Shown: positions 1 to 6,855, counted from the first letter of the stretch. The stretch is 9,024 nt of DNA from an uncultured Alistipes sp. (GCA_934754975.1 CAKVKI010000099.1:1-9024); one strand, 5' to 3'. Notes: generated from the letters alone by a model not told the origin. Numbers and translations are program-made.

Positions 1-614
1 CGTTTGGTCTGTTCCGACTCTTCACGCTCGGCCCACAGTTCGTCGATCTCGGCGGCCGTATAGTCTGTGTATTTCTCATAGTGTACGACGGCTTCCAGCG
101 GCAGGCGGTCGGTCAGTTCGGGCGACTCGTCGGGATAGCCCAGGACGATGGTCGTCAGCGGAATTACGCCCTTCGGAAGTTCGAGTATCTCGGCGATCAT
201 CCCGGCCGTGTAGATCGTCGTACCGAGGTAACAGATGCCCAATCCGTGCAGCTCGGCTTCGATGCAGAGGTTCTGGGCGGCAAGCAGGGCGTCCGTCGAA
301 GCGTTCAGGAACCATGCGAAGTTGTCGTATGCGGGATCGGCGTCGCGCTGCTGGCACCACATCGAGAAACGGTGTACATCGGCGCAGACCGTCACCACGC
401 ACGGCGCCTGCGTCACCATCGGCTGGTTGAAGTGGCACGGAGCGAGTTTCCCGCGCAGGGCCGCATCGCGCGTCACGACAAGCGAATAGAGCTGCATGTT
501 GCCGCAGGTCGAAGCCCGAGAAGCCGCTTCCAATATCTCCTGCAGAAGCTCTTCGGGAATGGGTGTGGAGCAGAATTTACGTATCGAACGATGCTTGAAA
601 AGCACACTTTTCAT
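1..614 (-). CDS. Nitroreductase-family FMN oxidoreductase (C-terminus cut by window edge)
   Basis: Reading the minus strand from the ATG at 614-612, the frame stays open to base 1, giving 204 residues plus part of a codon; the C-terminus lies outside. It opens with MKSVLFKHRSIRKF, matching the HRSIRKF signature (residues 8-14) that binds the FMN phosphate in nitroreductases. It continues with the EAASRASTCGNMQLYSL segment (29-45). LPKGVIPLTTIVLGYPDE (146-163) followed by RLPLEAVVHYEKY is typical of the NfsA/FRP-like NAD(P)H-dependent branch. Members are cytosolic and use NAD(P)H and FMN to reduce nitro compounds, quinones or flavins; the substrate here cannot be told. Most of the expected 220-250 residues are present. 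The gene is divergent from dapF, and a -7 box at 690-697 fits a leader of about 70 bases. Family assignment is firm; physiological role is open. Confidence 0.9.
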   Translation of the reverse strand, partial: MKSVLFKHRSIRKFCSTPIPEELLQEILEAASRASTCGNMQLYSLVVTRDAALRGKLAPCHFNQPMVTQAPCVVTVCADVHRFSMWCQQRDADPAYDNFAWFLNASTDALLAAQNLCIEAELHGLGICYLGTTIYTAGMIAEILELPKGVIPLTTIVLGYPDESPELTDRLPLEAVVHYEKYTDYTAAEIDELWAEREESEQTK

Positions 615-689
615 GGATTTTGTATTTTATCGGTTCTGTATAAAACGATACAAGCGTCCGCCGGTCCGGGCGAATGCGCTTATTTTCCA

Positions 690-727
690 CAAAAATAGTA
701 AAACTTTTAGAAGTTTTATTATTTTTG
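690..727. promoter_or_regulatory. Palindromic divergent promoter region (nitroreductase / dapF)
   Basis: Arms at 690-706 and 711-727 are inverted repeats matching at 16 of 17 positions around a 4-base centre (TTAG). Each outer end is a Bacteroidota -7 box: TATTTTTG on the plus strand at 720-727, and the same word on the minus strand at 697-690. The plus box lies 23 bases before dapF and the minus box 75 bases before the nitroreductase start. No good TTTG -33 box was found for either. The two start sites would face away from a common centre, so polymerase or a dimeric regulator bound there could couple both genes. Box identity rests on the known phylum consensus; promoter activity is inferred. 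Confidence 0.55.
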
Positions 728-750
728 CGATGATATAACCACTATCCGGG

Positions 751-1611
751 ATGCTGGTAACATTCGTAAAATACGAGGGAGCAGGCAATGATTTCATCCT
801 GATCGACGACCGCGAAGAGCTGTTCCGCGCGGACGCAGGGCTGATTGCGGCCTTGTGCGACCGCCACTTCGGCATCGGAGCCGACGGGCTGATGACCCTG
901 CGGCGCAGCGCCGAACTGGACTGCTCGATGCGCTATTACAATGCCGACGGTTCGCTGGGCGAAATGTGCGGCAACGGCGCACGGTGCTTCGCGCTCTTCG
1001 CCGAACATCTGGGTATCGGCGGCGAAACCAAATATTTCGACGCCACAGACGGCATGCACACCGCACGCATACGCCGTGCAAAGAACATGACGGGCGAAAT
1101 CGAGCTGGGCATAATAAATGTATCGGGAATCCGCAGCGGCGGAGGCTGGTGGTTCCTCAATACGGGCGTACCCCACTATGTGGAGTTCGTGGAGGGGCTG
1201 GACGGCATGGACGTGAACAGTCTGGGACGGATGATCCGTCACGATACGGTGCGTTTCCCGCAGGGAACGAACGTCAACTTCGTAGAGATCGCAGGCGACG
1301 GCGAAATACGGATGCGGACCTATGAACGCGGCGTCGAAAACGAAACGCTGGCCTGCGGCACGGGAGCCACGGCCGCAGCGATCATAACGAACTATGCTTT
1401 GCAGTACGAAACGACCAAATACCGAATCAAAGTGCCCGGAGGAGAGTTGAGCGTACGCTTCTCGCATGAACCCGGCACACAAACCTATACGGATATCCGG
1501 CTTACGGGACCCGCACGACGGGTTTTCAGAGGGGTATTCGAAACCGACAATTTTCTAAACCACTCATCTTTTCCCACCCATGAAAACACAAAAGGGAATT
1601 CGCGAACATGA
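751..1611 (+). CDS. dapF: Diaminopimelate epimerase DapF
   Basis: This 286-residue cytosolic enzyme interconverts LL- and meso-diaminopimelate, supplying meso-DAP for peptidoglycan and lysine. The N-terminus has the family start FVKYEGAGNDFILID (5-19) with the substrate-contacting Asn13. The two catalytic cysteines of the PLP-independent racemase are present: Cys73 in EMCGNGARC and Cys202 in ACGTGATAAA. GIGADGL (41-47), GTNVNF (172-177) and YERGVENET (191-199) are also standard. The usual family end is near GPARRVFRGVFE (about residue 266); the last 20 or so residues are a tail that runs into the next gene, overlapping it by 32 bases. The start at 751 places the conserved GAGNDF motif at its usual distance from Met1. 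It is probably transcribed from the palindromic promoter just upstream and heads a likely operon. Assignment is firm. Confidence 0.97.
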   Translation: MLVTFVKYEGAGNDFILIDDREELFRADAGLIAALCDRHFGIGADGLMTLRRSAELDCSMRYYNADGSLGEMCGNGARCFALFAEHLGIGGETKYFDATDGMHTARIRRAKNMTGEIELGIINVSGIRSGGGWWFLNTGVPHYVEFVEGLDGMDVNSLGRMIRHDTVRFPQGTNVNFVEIAGDGEIRMRTYERGVENETLACGTGATAAAIITNYALQYETTKYRIKVPGGELSVRFSHEPGTQTYTDIRLTGPARRVFRGVFETDNFLNHSSFPTHENTKGNSRT

Positions 1612-1774
1612 AGCGGACGAACTTCGGAAGGCCAAACGTCTCGAACCGATACGTAAAAGCGGCAAGGAGCGGCACTCGCTCTACCGTTCGATCGACGACG
1701 AAGAGGAGGAAGAAGAACTCATGCCCCGGCGCGAATCCGTACTCGACTACCTCGACGACCAGGACGAGGAGTAA
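1580..1774 (+). CDS. Small, highly acidic conserved-type protein of unknown function
   Basis: The product is 64 residues. It has a basic, helical-looking first half ([20 protein letters not shown], then [10 protein letters not shown]) and a very acidic second half (DDEEEEEEL at 40-48, ending [10 protein letters not shown]). There is no signal peptide or membrane segment, so it is likely cytosolic. Codon use in this frame (GAC, GAG, CTC, CGG) matches the neighbours, which supports a real gene. It begins inside the last 32 bases of dapF in a different frame and ends 11 bases before the hydrolase gene, suggesting coupled translation. A competing start at 1608, which forms an ATGA junction with the dapF stop, gives only an Arg/Ser/Thr-rich shadow product. 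I recall similar short acidic proteins in other Bacteroidales but cannot name a family or function. Confidence 0.75.
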   Translation: MKTQKGIREHEADELRKAKRLEPIRKSGKERHSLYRSIDDEEEEEELMPRRESVLDYLDDQDEE

Positions 1775-1785
1775 CCCCTGTAATC

Positions 1786-2583
1786 ATGACTGAAAAATTT
1801 ATTATGGCCGGGGGCACAGCCCTGCATGTTTGCGACTCGCAGACCGGAGACAAATGCGTCGTTCTGCTGCACGGCTACCTCGAATCGCTGCTCGTCTGGG
1901 AGGATTTCATACCTTATTTATATAAAGAAGTGCGCGTGGTGACGCTCGACCTGCCGGGGCACGGCATTTCGGTCGTGACCGGCGCGGTCCACACGATGGA
2001 TTTCCTGGCCGACACGGTAGCCGACGCGCTCAAAGCCCTCGGCATCGGGCGCTGTACGCTCGTGGGCCATTCGATGGGCGGATACGTGGCGCTGGCTTTC
2101 TGCGAACGCCATCCCGAAATGCTCGACGGCGTGGTGCTGCTCAGCTCCACGCCCAATCCCGACACGCCAGAGAAGGCCGAAAACCGCCGCCGGGAGATCG
2201 CGCTCGTCGAGGCGGGAAAGAAAGACATGCTGGCGCGGGTAGCTCCGGCGGCGGGATTCGCCGAAGAGAACCGCGCCCGGATGCGGGACGAAATCGAAGA
2301 CCTGACCGAGCAGGTTTTCATCACCGAGGACGAAGGGATCGTCGCCCTGCTGAACGGCATGATCGCCCGCAGGGACCAGAACGAAATGCTGCGCACGTCG
2401 AAGGTGCCGCAGCTCTTTATCCTCGGCAGGAAGGACGGGTACATCCCGCCCGAAGCGGCCGAAAAAATGGTCTCGGAACACCCGCAGGCGAAGGTCGTAT
2501 GGCTGGAAAACTCGGGACACATGGGATTCCTCGAAGAGCCTGAGGCCGCGGCCCGGGCGATACTGGATTTCGTGCTGAAATAA
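1786..2583 (+). CDS. Alpha/beta-hydrolase fold protein
   Basis: The product is a 265-residue soluble protein with the complete alpha/beta-hydrolase layout. The oxyanion-hole HG is in [10 protein letters not shown] (29-30). The strand DLPGHG (55-60) follows, and the nucleophile elbow GHSMGG has Ser96. Asp217 lies in [11 protein letters not shown] and His245 in [12 protein letters not shown], so Ser-Asp-His is intact. The lid region (about 120-205) is rich in charged helices ([16 protein letters not shown]). Family members hydrolyse esters, lactones, amides or carbon-carbon bonds, and nothing here identifies the substrate. There is no signal peptide. It lies 11 bases after the small acidic gene and 36 bases before the membrane protein gene, with no visible promoter, so it likely belongs to the dapF operon. 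The fold and active site are clear; the role is not. Confidence 0.92.
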   Translation: MTEKFIMAGGTALHVCDSQTGDKCVVLLHGYLESLLVWEDFIPYLYKEVRVVTLDLPGHGISVVTGAVHTMDFLADTVADALKALGIGRCTLVGHSMGGYVALAFCERHPEMLDGVVLLSSTPNPDTPEKAENRRREIALVEAGKKDMLARVAPAAGFAEENRARMRDEIEDLTEQVFITEDEGIVALLNGMIARRDQNEMLRTSKVPQLFILGRKDGYIPPEAAEKMVSEHPQAKVVWLENSGHMGFLEEPEAAARAILDFVLK

Positions 2584-2619
2584 CGCCTCACCCCCCCAAA
2601 CACACAATCCCAAACAATA

Positions 2620-4440
2620 ATGACAAGAAAACACTTCCACCGGCTCATCAGCCGTATCTACCTGATTGCAATCGCACTATGCATTTTAACCGCCCCTATT
2701 TGCCAATATTTCCACTTCGGCGGCAACAGCCGGATTAGTTTGAAACTACTCGCCCTTTTCGAAATTTGGATTTTTCTATTTCCTGCAGTGGCGACCTGCA
2801 TCATTGCGGGACTGGTCCGCCTGACCAACAAAGTCGAGTCTCTTTCAGAGGAGGAACGTCGGCAGAGTTTCGTGGAACGCTTGTCGAAAACCCAGCTTTT
2901 CATACCACTATCGCTGTTGCTGGTGTTTCTGCCCCTGCCGTACGTCTTCATCGCTTTCTCATCCCAAAGTTCGGCTCCGGGGTTCTGGGTACTCTACATC
3001 TTCATTGCGGCACATCTTTTTATTGCCTGGCTGCTGGTACTTCTCCTGCGCAGGACCACCCGCATCCGAAAAACCGGCTGGAAAATAGCGCTGCTCCTGC
3101 TTTTCATGCTGTCGCCCATCGCATATGGTTTCGTCTCGGCCATCGCATACGACTTCACCTCGGGGTGCGCCGTCTATTTTTCGGAATGGAATCGCCGCTC
3201 AGCATCGGACGACCCGGAATATACGGACTCGCAGCAGGAGGCCCCGGACTGCACTGACGAAGAGGTTGTCGTGAGTGAAGAAAACACAGAACGTCGTGCC
3301 GACGACGCTATGTATATCTACAACGAATACGATTGGTTTACACAGGGTGAAAACGACGTTTATTCTTTGGTGATAGCCTGCGGCGGAATGCTGGAATACA
3401 ATCCGAATGCGATTTATACGCGTTGTATCCTAACGAGTTCCGACGATATAAGCGACGAAAAATACAGGGAACTCGCGGCAAGGGACAGCATGCACTTCGT
3501 CGTCAGACAGCGGTTAAGCCGCTTTTACCATCAGGTATTCCACTCGGACTATGAGGATTTCGATTCGGAGGATTTCGATACGATGGTCCGGTGGATGAAA
3601 AAAGCGCTGCTGAAAAGGAAGGGCGCTATCGATTATAATTTCTTTGCCAAAAGGGTCGACATGCTCGATCTGGCATGGCGGGAACTGAACGCACTGGGTG
3701 AAAAGAACGGCAGGGACGCCTTCAGCGACATTTACGACTATGCGAACGGGGAAGACACGAATTTGCTTTGGAGAGAATACGGCGACTACATCACCAATCC
3801 CTATGTACGCTACACAGTCGACAGAAATTCCGACGATCAATATCTGCTGCTTTGGGCTTATACGTTCTGGGGGCGGCGTTCCAACGACGGAACCAGTGCC
3901 AAGTGGCGCATACTCCTCGATCAGATACTCGACGTGTATCCGAACAAGTTTTATCCTGAGGAAACGGTCCGCAGCCAGACCCGCAATATAGCCAGGGCCA
4001 AAGAGAGGGCTACCGATTTTATCGAATGGTACAAAGCCAATTACTGGTCGTTCAGGGAGCTGAAAGCTGCAAAATACGATGACGAAGGCAAACTCGTAAA
4101 ACTCGACCGGGATGAACTCGGCAAATACGTTCACGCACTGAAGCAAAGCGATTACCTCACGCCCGACCTGCTCAAGAGTCTGGAAACGACTTTCGACCGG
4201 ATGGCCGACAGCGTTAAAACAGGCAAAATAGGCAGCGAACAGGGCGAGTGGCTCCGCAAGGATCCGCTGATCGACAACTACCACGCCATCGCCGAAAAGA
4301 TGGACCCGATAACCTGGGAAGTGGACTTTATCTGGGATACCAGACGGCAGGAGATGCGACTTACCTCATCGGACGGGAATCTGAATGCCACGGTCAAAGG
4401 TATAGACGACCAATGGATGATCGACTGCTTTTGCTTTTAA
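2620..4440 (+). CDS. Membrane protein with five N-terminal helices and a DUF3828-like C-terminus
   Basis: The product has 606 residues. Five hydrophobic segments fill the first third (about 9-31, 41-67, 91-113, 121-144 and 154-178). An acidic, disordered-looking linker follows (about 195-230, rich in D and E). The middle (about 230-460) is mainly helical, rich in Trp and Tyr, and not recognised. The last 145 residues resemble DUF3828 domains (uncertain, from pattern memory): ATDFIEWYKANYW, then SDYLTPDLLKSL, a DPLIDNYH stretch, and a final strand DDQWMIDCF. The soluble part would sit on one side of the inner membrane; topology cannot be settled by eye. Its codons look less GC-biased than those of dapF or the hydrolase. 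A run of seven C (2591-2597) lies 22 bases before the start. No catalytic motif was seen and no function is proposed. Confidence 0.85.
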   Translation: MTRKHFHRLISRIYLIAIALCILTAPICQYFHFGGNSRISLKLLALFEIWIFLFPAVATCIIAGLVRLTNKVESLSEEERRQSFVERLSKTQLFIPLSLLLVFLPLPYVFIAFSSQSSAPGFWVLYIFIAAHLFIAWLLVLLLRRTTRIRKTGWKIALLLLFMLSPIAYGFVSAIAYDFTSGCAVYFSEWNRRSASDDPEYTDSQQEAPDCTDEEVVVSEENTERRADDAMYIYNEYDWFTQGENDVYSLVIACGGMLEYNPNAIYTRCILTSSDDISDEKYRELAARDSMHFVVRQRLSRFYHQVFHSDYEDFDSEDFDTMVRWMKKALLKRKGAIDYNFFAKRVDMLDLAWRELNALGEKNGRDAFSDIYDYANGEDTNLLWREYGDYITNPYVRYTVDRNSDDQYLLLWAYTFWGRRSNDGTSAKWRILLDQILDVYPNKFYPEETVRSQTRNIARAKERATDFIEWYKANYWSFRELKAAKYDDEGKLVKLDRDELGKYVHALKQSDYLTPDLLKSLETTFDRMADSVKTGKIGSEQGEWLRKDPLIDNYHAIAEKMDPITWEVDFIWDTRRQEMRLTSSDGNLNATVKGIDDQWMIDCFCF

Positions 4441-4457
4441 CCATGCCCGCGAATATA

Positions 4458-4479
4458 TCCGGCAAATAAATTTGCCGGA
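4458..4479 (+). terminator. Hairpin after the membrane protein gene, overlapping the next promoter
   Basis: A perfect 9-base-pair stem (TCCGGCAAA / TTTGCCGGA) with a TAAA loop begins 18 bases after the stop codon at 4440. No T run follows, so it is a weak intrinsic terminator at best. The right arm contains the TTTG at 4471-4474 that serves as -33 box for the downstream promoter. The dyad could therefore equally be an operator. It is the only hairpin of note between the two genes. Confidence 0.45.
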
Positions 4480-4500
4480 AACTGGAATTGCCTATATTTG
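4471..4500 (+). promoter_or_regulatory. Bacteroidota-type promoter for the zinc-ribbon gene
   Basis: TTTG at 4471-4474 and TATATTTG at 4493-4500 are separated by 18 bases, close to the phylum consensus TTTG-N19-TAnnTTTG. Transcription would start near 4507, leaving a leader of about 80 bases before the ATG at 4587. That leader contains a 7-base-pair inverted repeat (4528-4534 with 4554-4560) but no recognised riboswitch. Confidence 0.7.
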
Positions 4501-4586
4501 CAAAATGGATATTCCCGGCGCAGACTAAACCGATCCTCGACGAACCGCGCCTCATCGGTTCCGGCAGGATATAAAACTTTAGAACG

Positions 4587-4865
4587 ATGAACGAAGAGAT
4601 GAAATTCTGCCAGAGCTGCGGCATGCCGATGCAGGCGGCGGGCGATTTCGGCACGGAAGCCGACGGCAGGCCGAGCGCGGATTACTGCGTCTACTGTTTC
4701 AGGAACGGGACTTTCACCGAAGAGTGTACGATGGAGGAGATGATCCAGCGCTGCGCGCAATTCCACGAAGAGTTTCGCGACGAAAACGGTAAAAGTTATA
4801 CCCGCGAAGAGTCGGTCAGGCTGATGCGGGAGTATTTTCCGTCGCTCAAACGCTGGAATAAATAA
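4587..4865 (+). CDS. Small zinc-ribbon protein (PF12674-like)
   Basis: The 92-residue product begins MNEEMKFCQSCGMPM. It carries two CxxC pairs, Cys8/Cys11 and Cys33/Cys36 (DYCVYCFRNGTFTEECTMEEM), plus Cys46. This matches the putative zinc-ribbon family PF12674, in which short proteins open with FCQSCGMPM and have YCxYCxxNGxF. The C-terminal half is a charged helical tail (SVRLMREYFPSLKRWN) with no second known domain. The protein is probably cytosolic and binds one zinc ion; its molecular role is unknown for the family. It forms its own unit, with a consensus promoter upstream and a strong intrinsic terminator directly after the stop. Length and cysteine spacing are normal. Confidence 0.9.
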   Translation: MNEEMKFCQSCGMPMQAAGDFGTEADGRPSADYCVYCFRNGTFTEECTMEEMIQRCAQFHEEFRDENGKSYTREESVRLMREYFPSLKRWNK

Positions 4866-4866
4866 C

Positions 4867-4896
4867 AAAACGGGCCGGAAATACCGGTCCGTTTTT
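4867..4896 (+). terminator. Intrinsic terminator after the zinc-ribbon gene
   Basis: The stem pairs 4867-4878 with 4884-4895 (12 pairs, one G-T), with loop AAATA and a T5 run at 4892-4896. It begins 2 bases after the stop codon. The end of the T run forms the TTTG at 4894-4897, a good -33 box for the next gene. Confidence 0.88.
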
Positions 4897-4925
4897 GTAT
4901 CCGCCAAAGAATAGCGTTATATTTG
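4894..4925 (+). promoter_or_regulatory. Bacteroidota-type promoter for the M48 protease gene
   Basis: TTTG at 4894-4897 and TATATTTG at 4918-4925 are 20 bases apart. Transcription would start near 4932, leaving about 34 bases of leader before the ATG at 4966. The -33 box is built from the tail of the preceding terminator, so the two units are packed as tightly as possible. Confidence 0.7.
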
Positions 4926-4965
4926 TCCCTGAAAAACCGGCAAACACAAACCGAACATAATTGAA

Positions 4966-5775
4966 ATGAAGAAACTTTTCTTTTTAGGCGCGGCCCTGCT
5001 CCTGTGCGCGATGTGGCCCGCAGACTCCGCCGCACAGCTGAGGATCGGCGGCAAGAAACTCAACACCGGAAAATTGCTCGACGCGGGCAAAGATGTCGCC
5101 AAAGCCGTGACGCTAAGCGACAAGGACATCGCCGAGCTGAGCCGTGAAGCGGTCGAATGGATGGATGCCAACAATCCCATAGCGGACGAAACGACTGAAT
5201 ACGGCGCACGTCTCAAGCGGCTGACCGAGGGGATCGCCGAGGTCAACGGACTTCCGCTCAACTTCAAAGTCTACCATGTCGTGGACGTCAACGCCTTCGC
5301 CTGCGGCGACGGTTCGATCCGCGTATTCAGCGCCCTGATGGACCTGATGGACGACGACGAACTGATGGCGATCATCGGCCATGAGATCGGCCATGTGGTA
5401 CATGCCGACGTAAAACACGCGATGAAGAACGCCTATCTCTCGTCGGCGGCGCGCAATGCCGCAGGAGCCGCCGAGGGCAGCACGCTGGCCAAACTGAGCG
5501 ATTCGCAGCTCGGCGAAGTCGTGACGGCCTTCACCGGCGCCCAGTTCTCGCAGAAGCAGGAATACGAAGCCGACGAATACGGATTCGAATTTGCCGTAAA
5601 AAACGGTTTCAGCCCCTACGGCATGGGCAATTCGCTGAGCAAGCTGGTCGAGCTTTCCAAGGGAGCGAAAGCTTCGACCGTGCAGAAAATGTTCTCGTCA
5701 CACCCCGACAGCGAAAAGCGCGCTGCGCGCATGAAGGAGAAAGCCGATGCTTACACGGCTGCGCAACAGCAGTAA
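4966..5775 (+). CDS. Exported M48-family zinc metalloprotease
   Basis: The 269-residue protein starts with a signal peptide (MKKLFFLGAALLLCAMWPAD) and a likely cleavage site after SAA at residues 21-23. Cys14 is not in a good lipobox. The M48 catalytic core is intact: HEIGH at 139-143 with zinc ligands His139 and His143 and catalytic Glu140, and the third ligand Glu199 in EYEADEYG. VNAFACGDGSIRVFSALMDL (109-128) before the HExxH helix and MFSSHPDSEKRAARM near the C-terminus are standard for the stand-alone periplasmic LoiP/BepA-like branch, which does envelope protein quality control. There is no C-terminal TPR domain, so it is closer to LoiP than to BepA. It has its own promoter and terminator. 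The exact substrate is unknown. Confidence 0.93.
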   Translation: MKKLFFLGAALLLCAMWPADSAAQLRIGGKKLNTGKLLDAGKDVAKAVTLSDKDIAELSREAVEWMDANNPIADETTEYGARLKRLTEGIAEVNGLPLNFKVYHVVDVNAFACGDGSIRVFSALMDLMDDDELMAIIGHEIGHVVHADVKHAMKNAYLSSAARNAAGAAEGSTLAKLSDSQLGEVVTAFTGAQFSQKQEYEADEYGFEFAVKNGFSPYGMGNSLSKLVELSKGAKASTVQKMFSSHPDSEKRAARMKEKADAYTAAQQQ

Positions 5776-5796
5776 CGACATTGCGATTTAAATATG

Positions 5797-5827
5797 AAAG
5801 CCGACCGTCGCAGGGTCGGCTTTTTTT
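5797..5827 (+). terminator. Intrinsic terminator after the M48 protease gene
   Basis: The stem AAAGCCGACC / GGTCGGCTTT (5797-5806 with 5814-5823) has 10 perfect pairs, a 7-base loop and a T7 run at 5821-5827. It starts 21 bases after the stop at 5775. From the minus strand the hairpin ends in only three T, so it mainly stops rightward transcription. Confidence 0.93.
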
Positions 5828-5948
5828 GTGGGGAATCTGGGAACGATAGTTTCGGAAATTGAATTCGGATAATTTTCACAGCACAGACATTCCGGATAGA
5901 TTCCGCCCGAAACCGACACCCCTCCGGCAATTCAGAATCGCATCCCTG

Positions 5949-6779
5949 CTATTTTATCAGCGGCTGACAGGCCGGACAGTAATAGACCGCCCCGCCCAGA
6001 TAAGCCTCTTTGACAATCATACCGCCGCAGACCGGGCATGGGTCCGAACAGGTATTTTTAGACAGCAGGGTTTTATATCCGCCGGGCTTGCCCAGCAAAT
6101 CCTTTTCGGTATCGCGCCCGCCGCGACAGGTCATCTCTTTCAGGGTCGATTTCACCGATGAATACATCCGCTCGAATTCATCGTCACCCATCGTCGCCAG
6201 TTTGCGCTTGGGATGGATTCGGGCCTTGAACAAAATATCCTGCAGGACGCCGTTCCCGAGTCCGGGGATACGCTGTTCGGTCGCCAGGAAAGCTTTAGCC
6301 GACAAATTAGGCTTGGTATCGGAAAGAAGCCGGCCGAAATAGGCTTCATCGAAACTGTCTCCCAGCGGAGAGGGCTTCGAAAGCGCACCCAGGTAATACG
6401 GATTGTCGAAAGTTTTCCGAAATGCAATGATTCCACCGTACATGGCGACCGTAAAAACCAGGAAACTGTCGTCGTCGAAAGCGATCAGCAACTGATATTT
6501 GGGCGGCACATCCGCACCGGGCGCATAGTAGCGCAGATTGACGCCGTCGGAAAGAGCGATATGCGTGTCATCGTCCAGAAGCAGGTCGATAAATGCTCCG
6601 CGCCCCTCTGCGGAACGAATTTTTTTGCCGGCGAGACGCGCCCGGTAATCGGCCGGATCGCCCAGATACCAGGTAAACTTATGGGGATGGGTGGCGTTGA
6701 ACACATCCGTAACCGTGCGCCCGGACAACATATCGGCGGCTTGCCGTGCAAGCGAATAAGATTCGGGAATTTCGATCAT
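5949..6779 (-). CDS. Fpg/Nei-family DNA glycosylase-like protein with altered catalytic residues
   Basis: The 276-residue protein has the full Fpg/Nei architecture: N-terminal beta-sandwich, helix-two-turn-helix (LSAKAFLATEQRIPGLGNGV, 159-178, with conserved Asn176 of PGLGN), DILFKARIHPKRK, and a C-terminal zinc finger with Cys248/Cys251 and Cys268/Cys271. Family enzymes remove oxidised bases using the N-terminal Pro2 amine as nucleophile. Here the start is MIEIPES: Pro2 is Ile, although Glu3 and the following Pro-Glu remain. The beta-hairpin Lys (E. coli Fpg Lys57, Nei Lys53) aligns to GRGAFID with no Lys. The zinc-finger Arg aligns to LGGAVYYC, also lost. It may be a non-catalytic DNA or lesion binder, or use different chemistry. 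I recall similar proteins annotated as endonuclease VIII in Bacteroidota and Firmicutes. The start is fixed by the motif; no alternative MPE start exists upstream. Confidence 0.88.
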   Translation of the reverse strand: MIEIPESYSLARQAADMLSGRTVTDVFNATHPHKFTWYLGDPADYRARLAGKKIRSAEGRGAFIDLLLDDDTHIALSDGVNLRYYAPGADVPPKYQLLIAFDDDSFLVFTVAMYGGIIAFRKTFDNPYYLGALSKPSPLGDSFDEAYFGRLLSDTKPNLSAKAFLATEQRIPGLGNGVLQDILFKARIHPKRKLATMGDDEFERMYSSVKSTLKEMTCRGGRDTEKDLLGKPGGYKTLLSKNTCSDPCPVCGGMIVKEAYLGGAVYYCPACQPLIK

Positions 6780-6798
6780 TTTTCAAGGTGTATTTGGA

Positions 6799-6828
6799 CA
6801 AAGATAACAAAAATATGCAGTCTGCCAA
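6799..6828 (-). promoter_or_regulatory. Probable promoter of the Fpg/Nei-like gene
   Basis: On the minus strand, TATCTTTG (6806-6799) matches TAnnTTTG, with TTGG (6828-6825) 18 bases upstream as an imperfect -33 box. A second overlapping -7 candidate, TATTTTTG, lies at 6815-6808. Either would start transcription within about 25 bases of the ATG at 6779. Confidence 0.55.
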
Positions 6829-6855
6829 GGACCGCCCTGTAAGGGGATGCAAAAT

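Noticed and set aside
81..698. 205-codon plus-strand ORF over the left edge
   Set aside because: It lies antisense to the nitroreductase frame, whose translation shows clear family motifs; the plus-strand product has no recognisable pattern.
742..1482. 246-codon minus-strand ORF
   Set aside because: It is a shadow of dapF, a common effect of GC-rich codons; its composition (Cys/His/Ala/Val rich) looks non-coding.
1608..1793. 61-codon ORF with an ATGA junction to the dapF stop
   Set aside because: The product is an Arg/Ser/Thr/Lys-rich string, and the overlapping 1580 frame has normal codon use and protein character. The tidy junction is probably chance.
1914..2648. Two long minus-strand ORFs opposite the hydrolase
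   Set aside because: Shadows of a gene with a complete catalytic triad on the plus strand.
3514..4284. 256-codon minus-strand ORF opposite the membrane protein
   Set aside because: The plus-strand frame is longer, continuous and ends in a recognisable domain; the minus frame shows no motif.
4505..4528. Seven-codon ORF (MDIPGAD) before the zinc-ribbon gene
   Set aside because: Its ATG lies at or before the predicted transcription start, so it is unlikely to be translated.
5828..5948. Gap between the M48 terminator and the Fpg-like stop
   Set aside because: Only a short direct repeat (ATTCCG twice) and weak inverted repeats were seen; no convincing terminator for the minus-strand gene or small gene.
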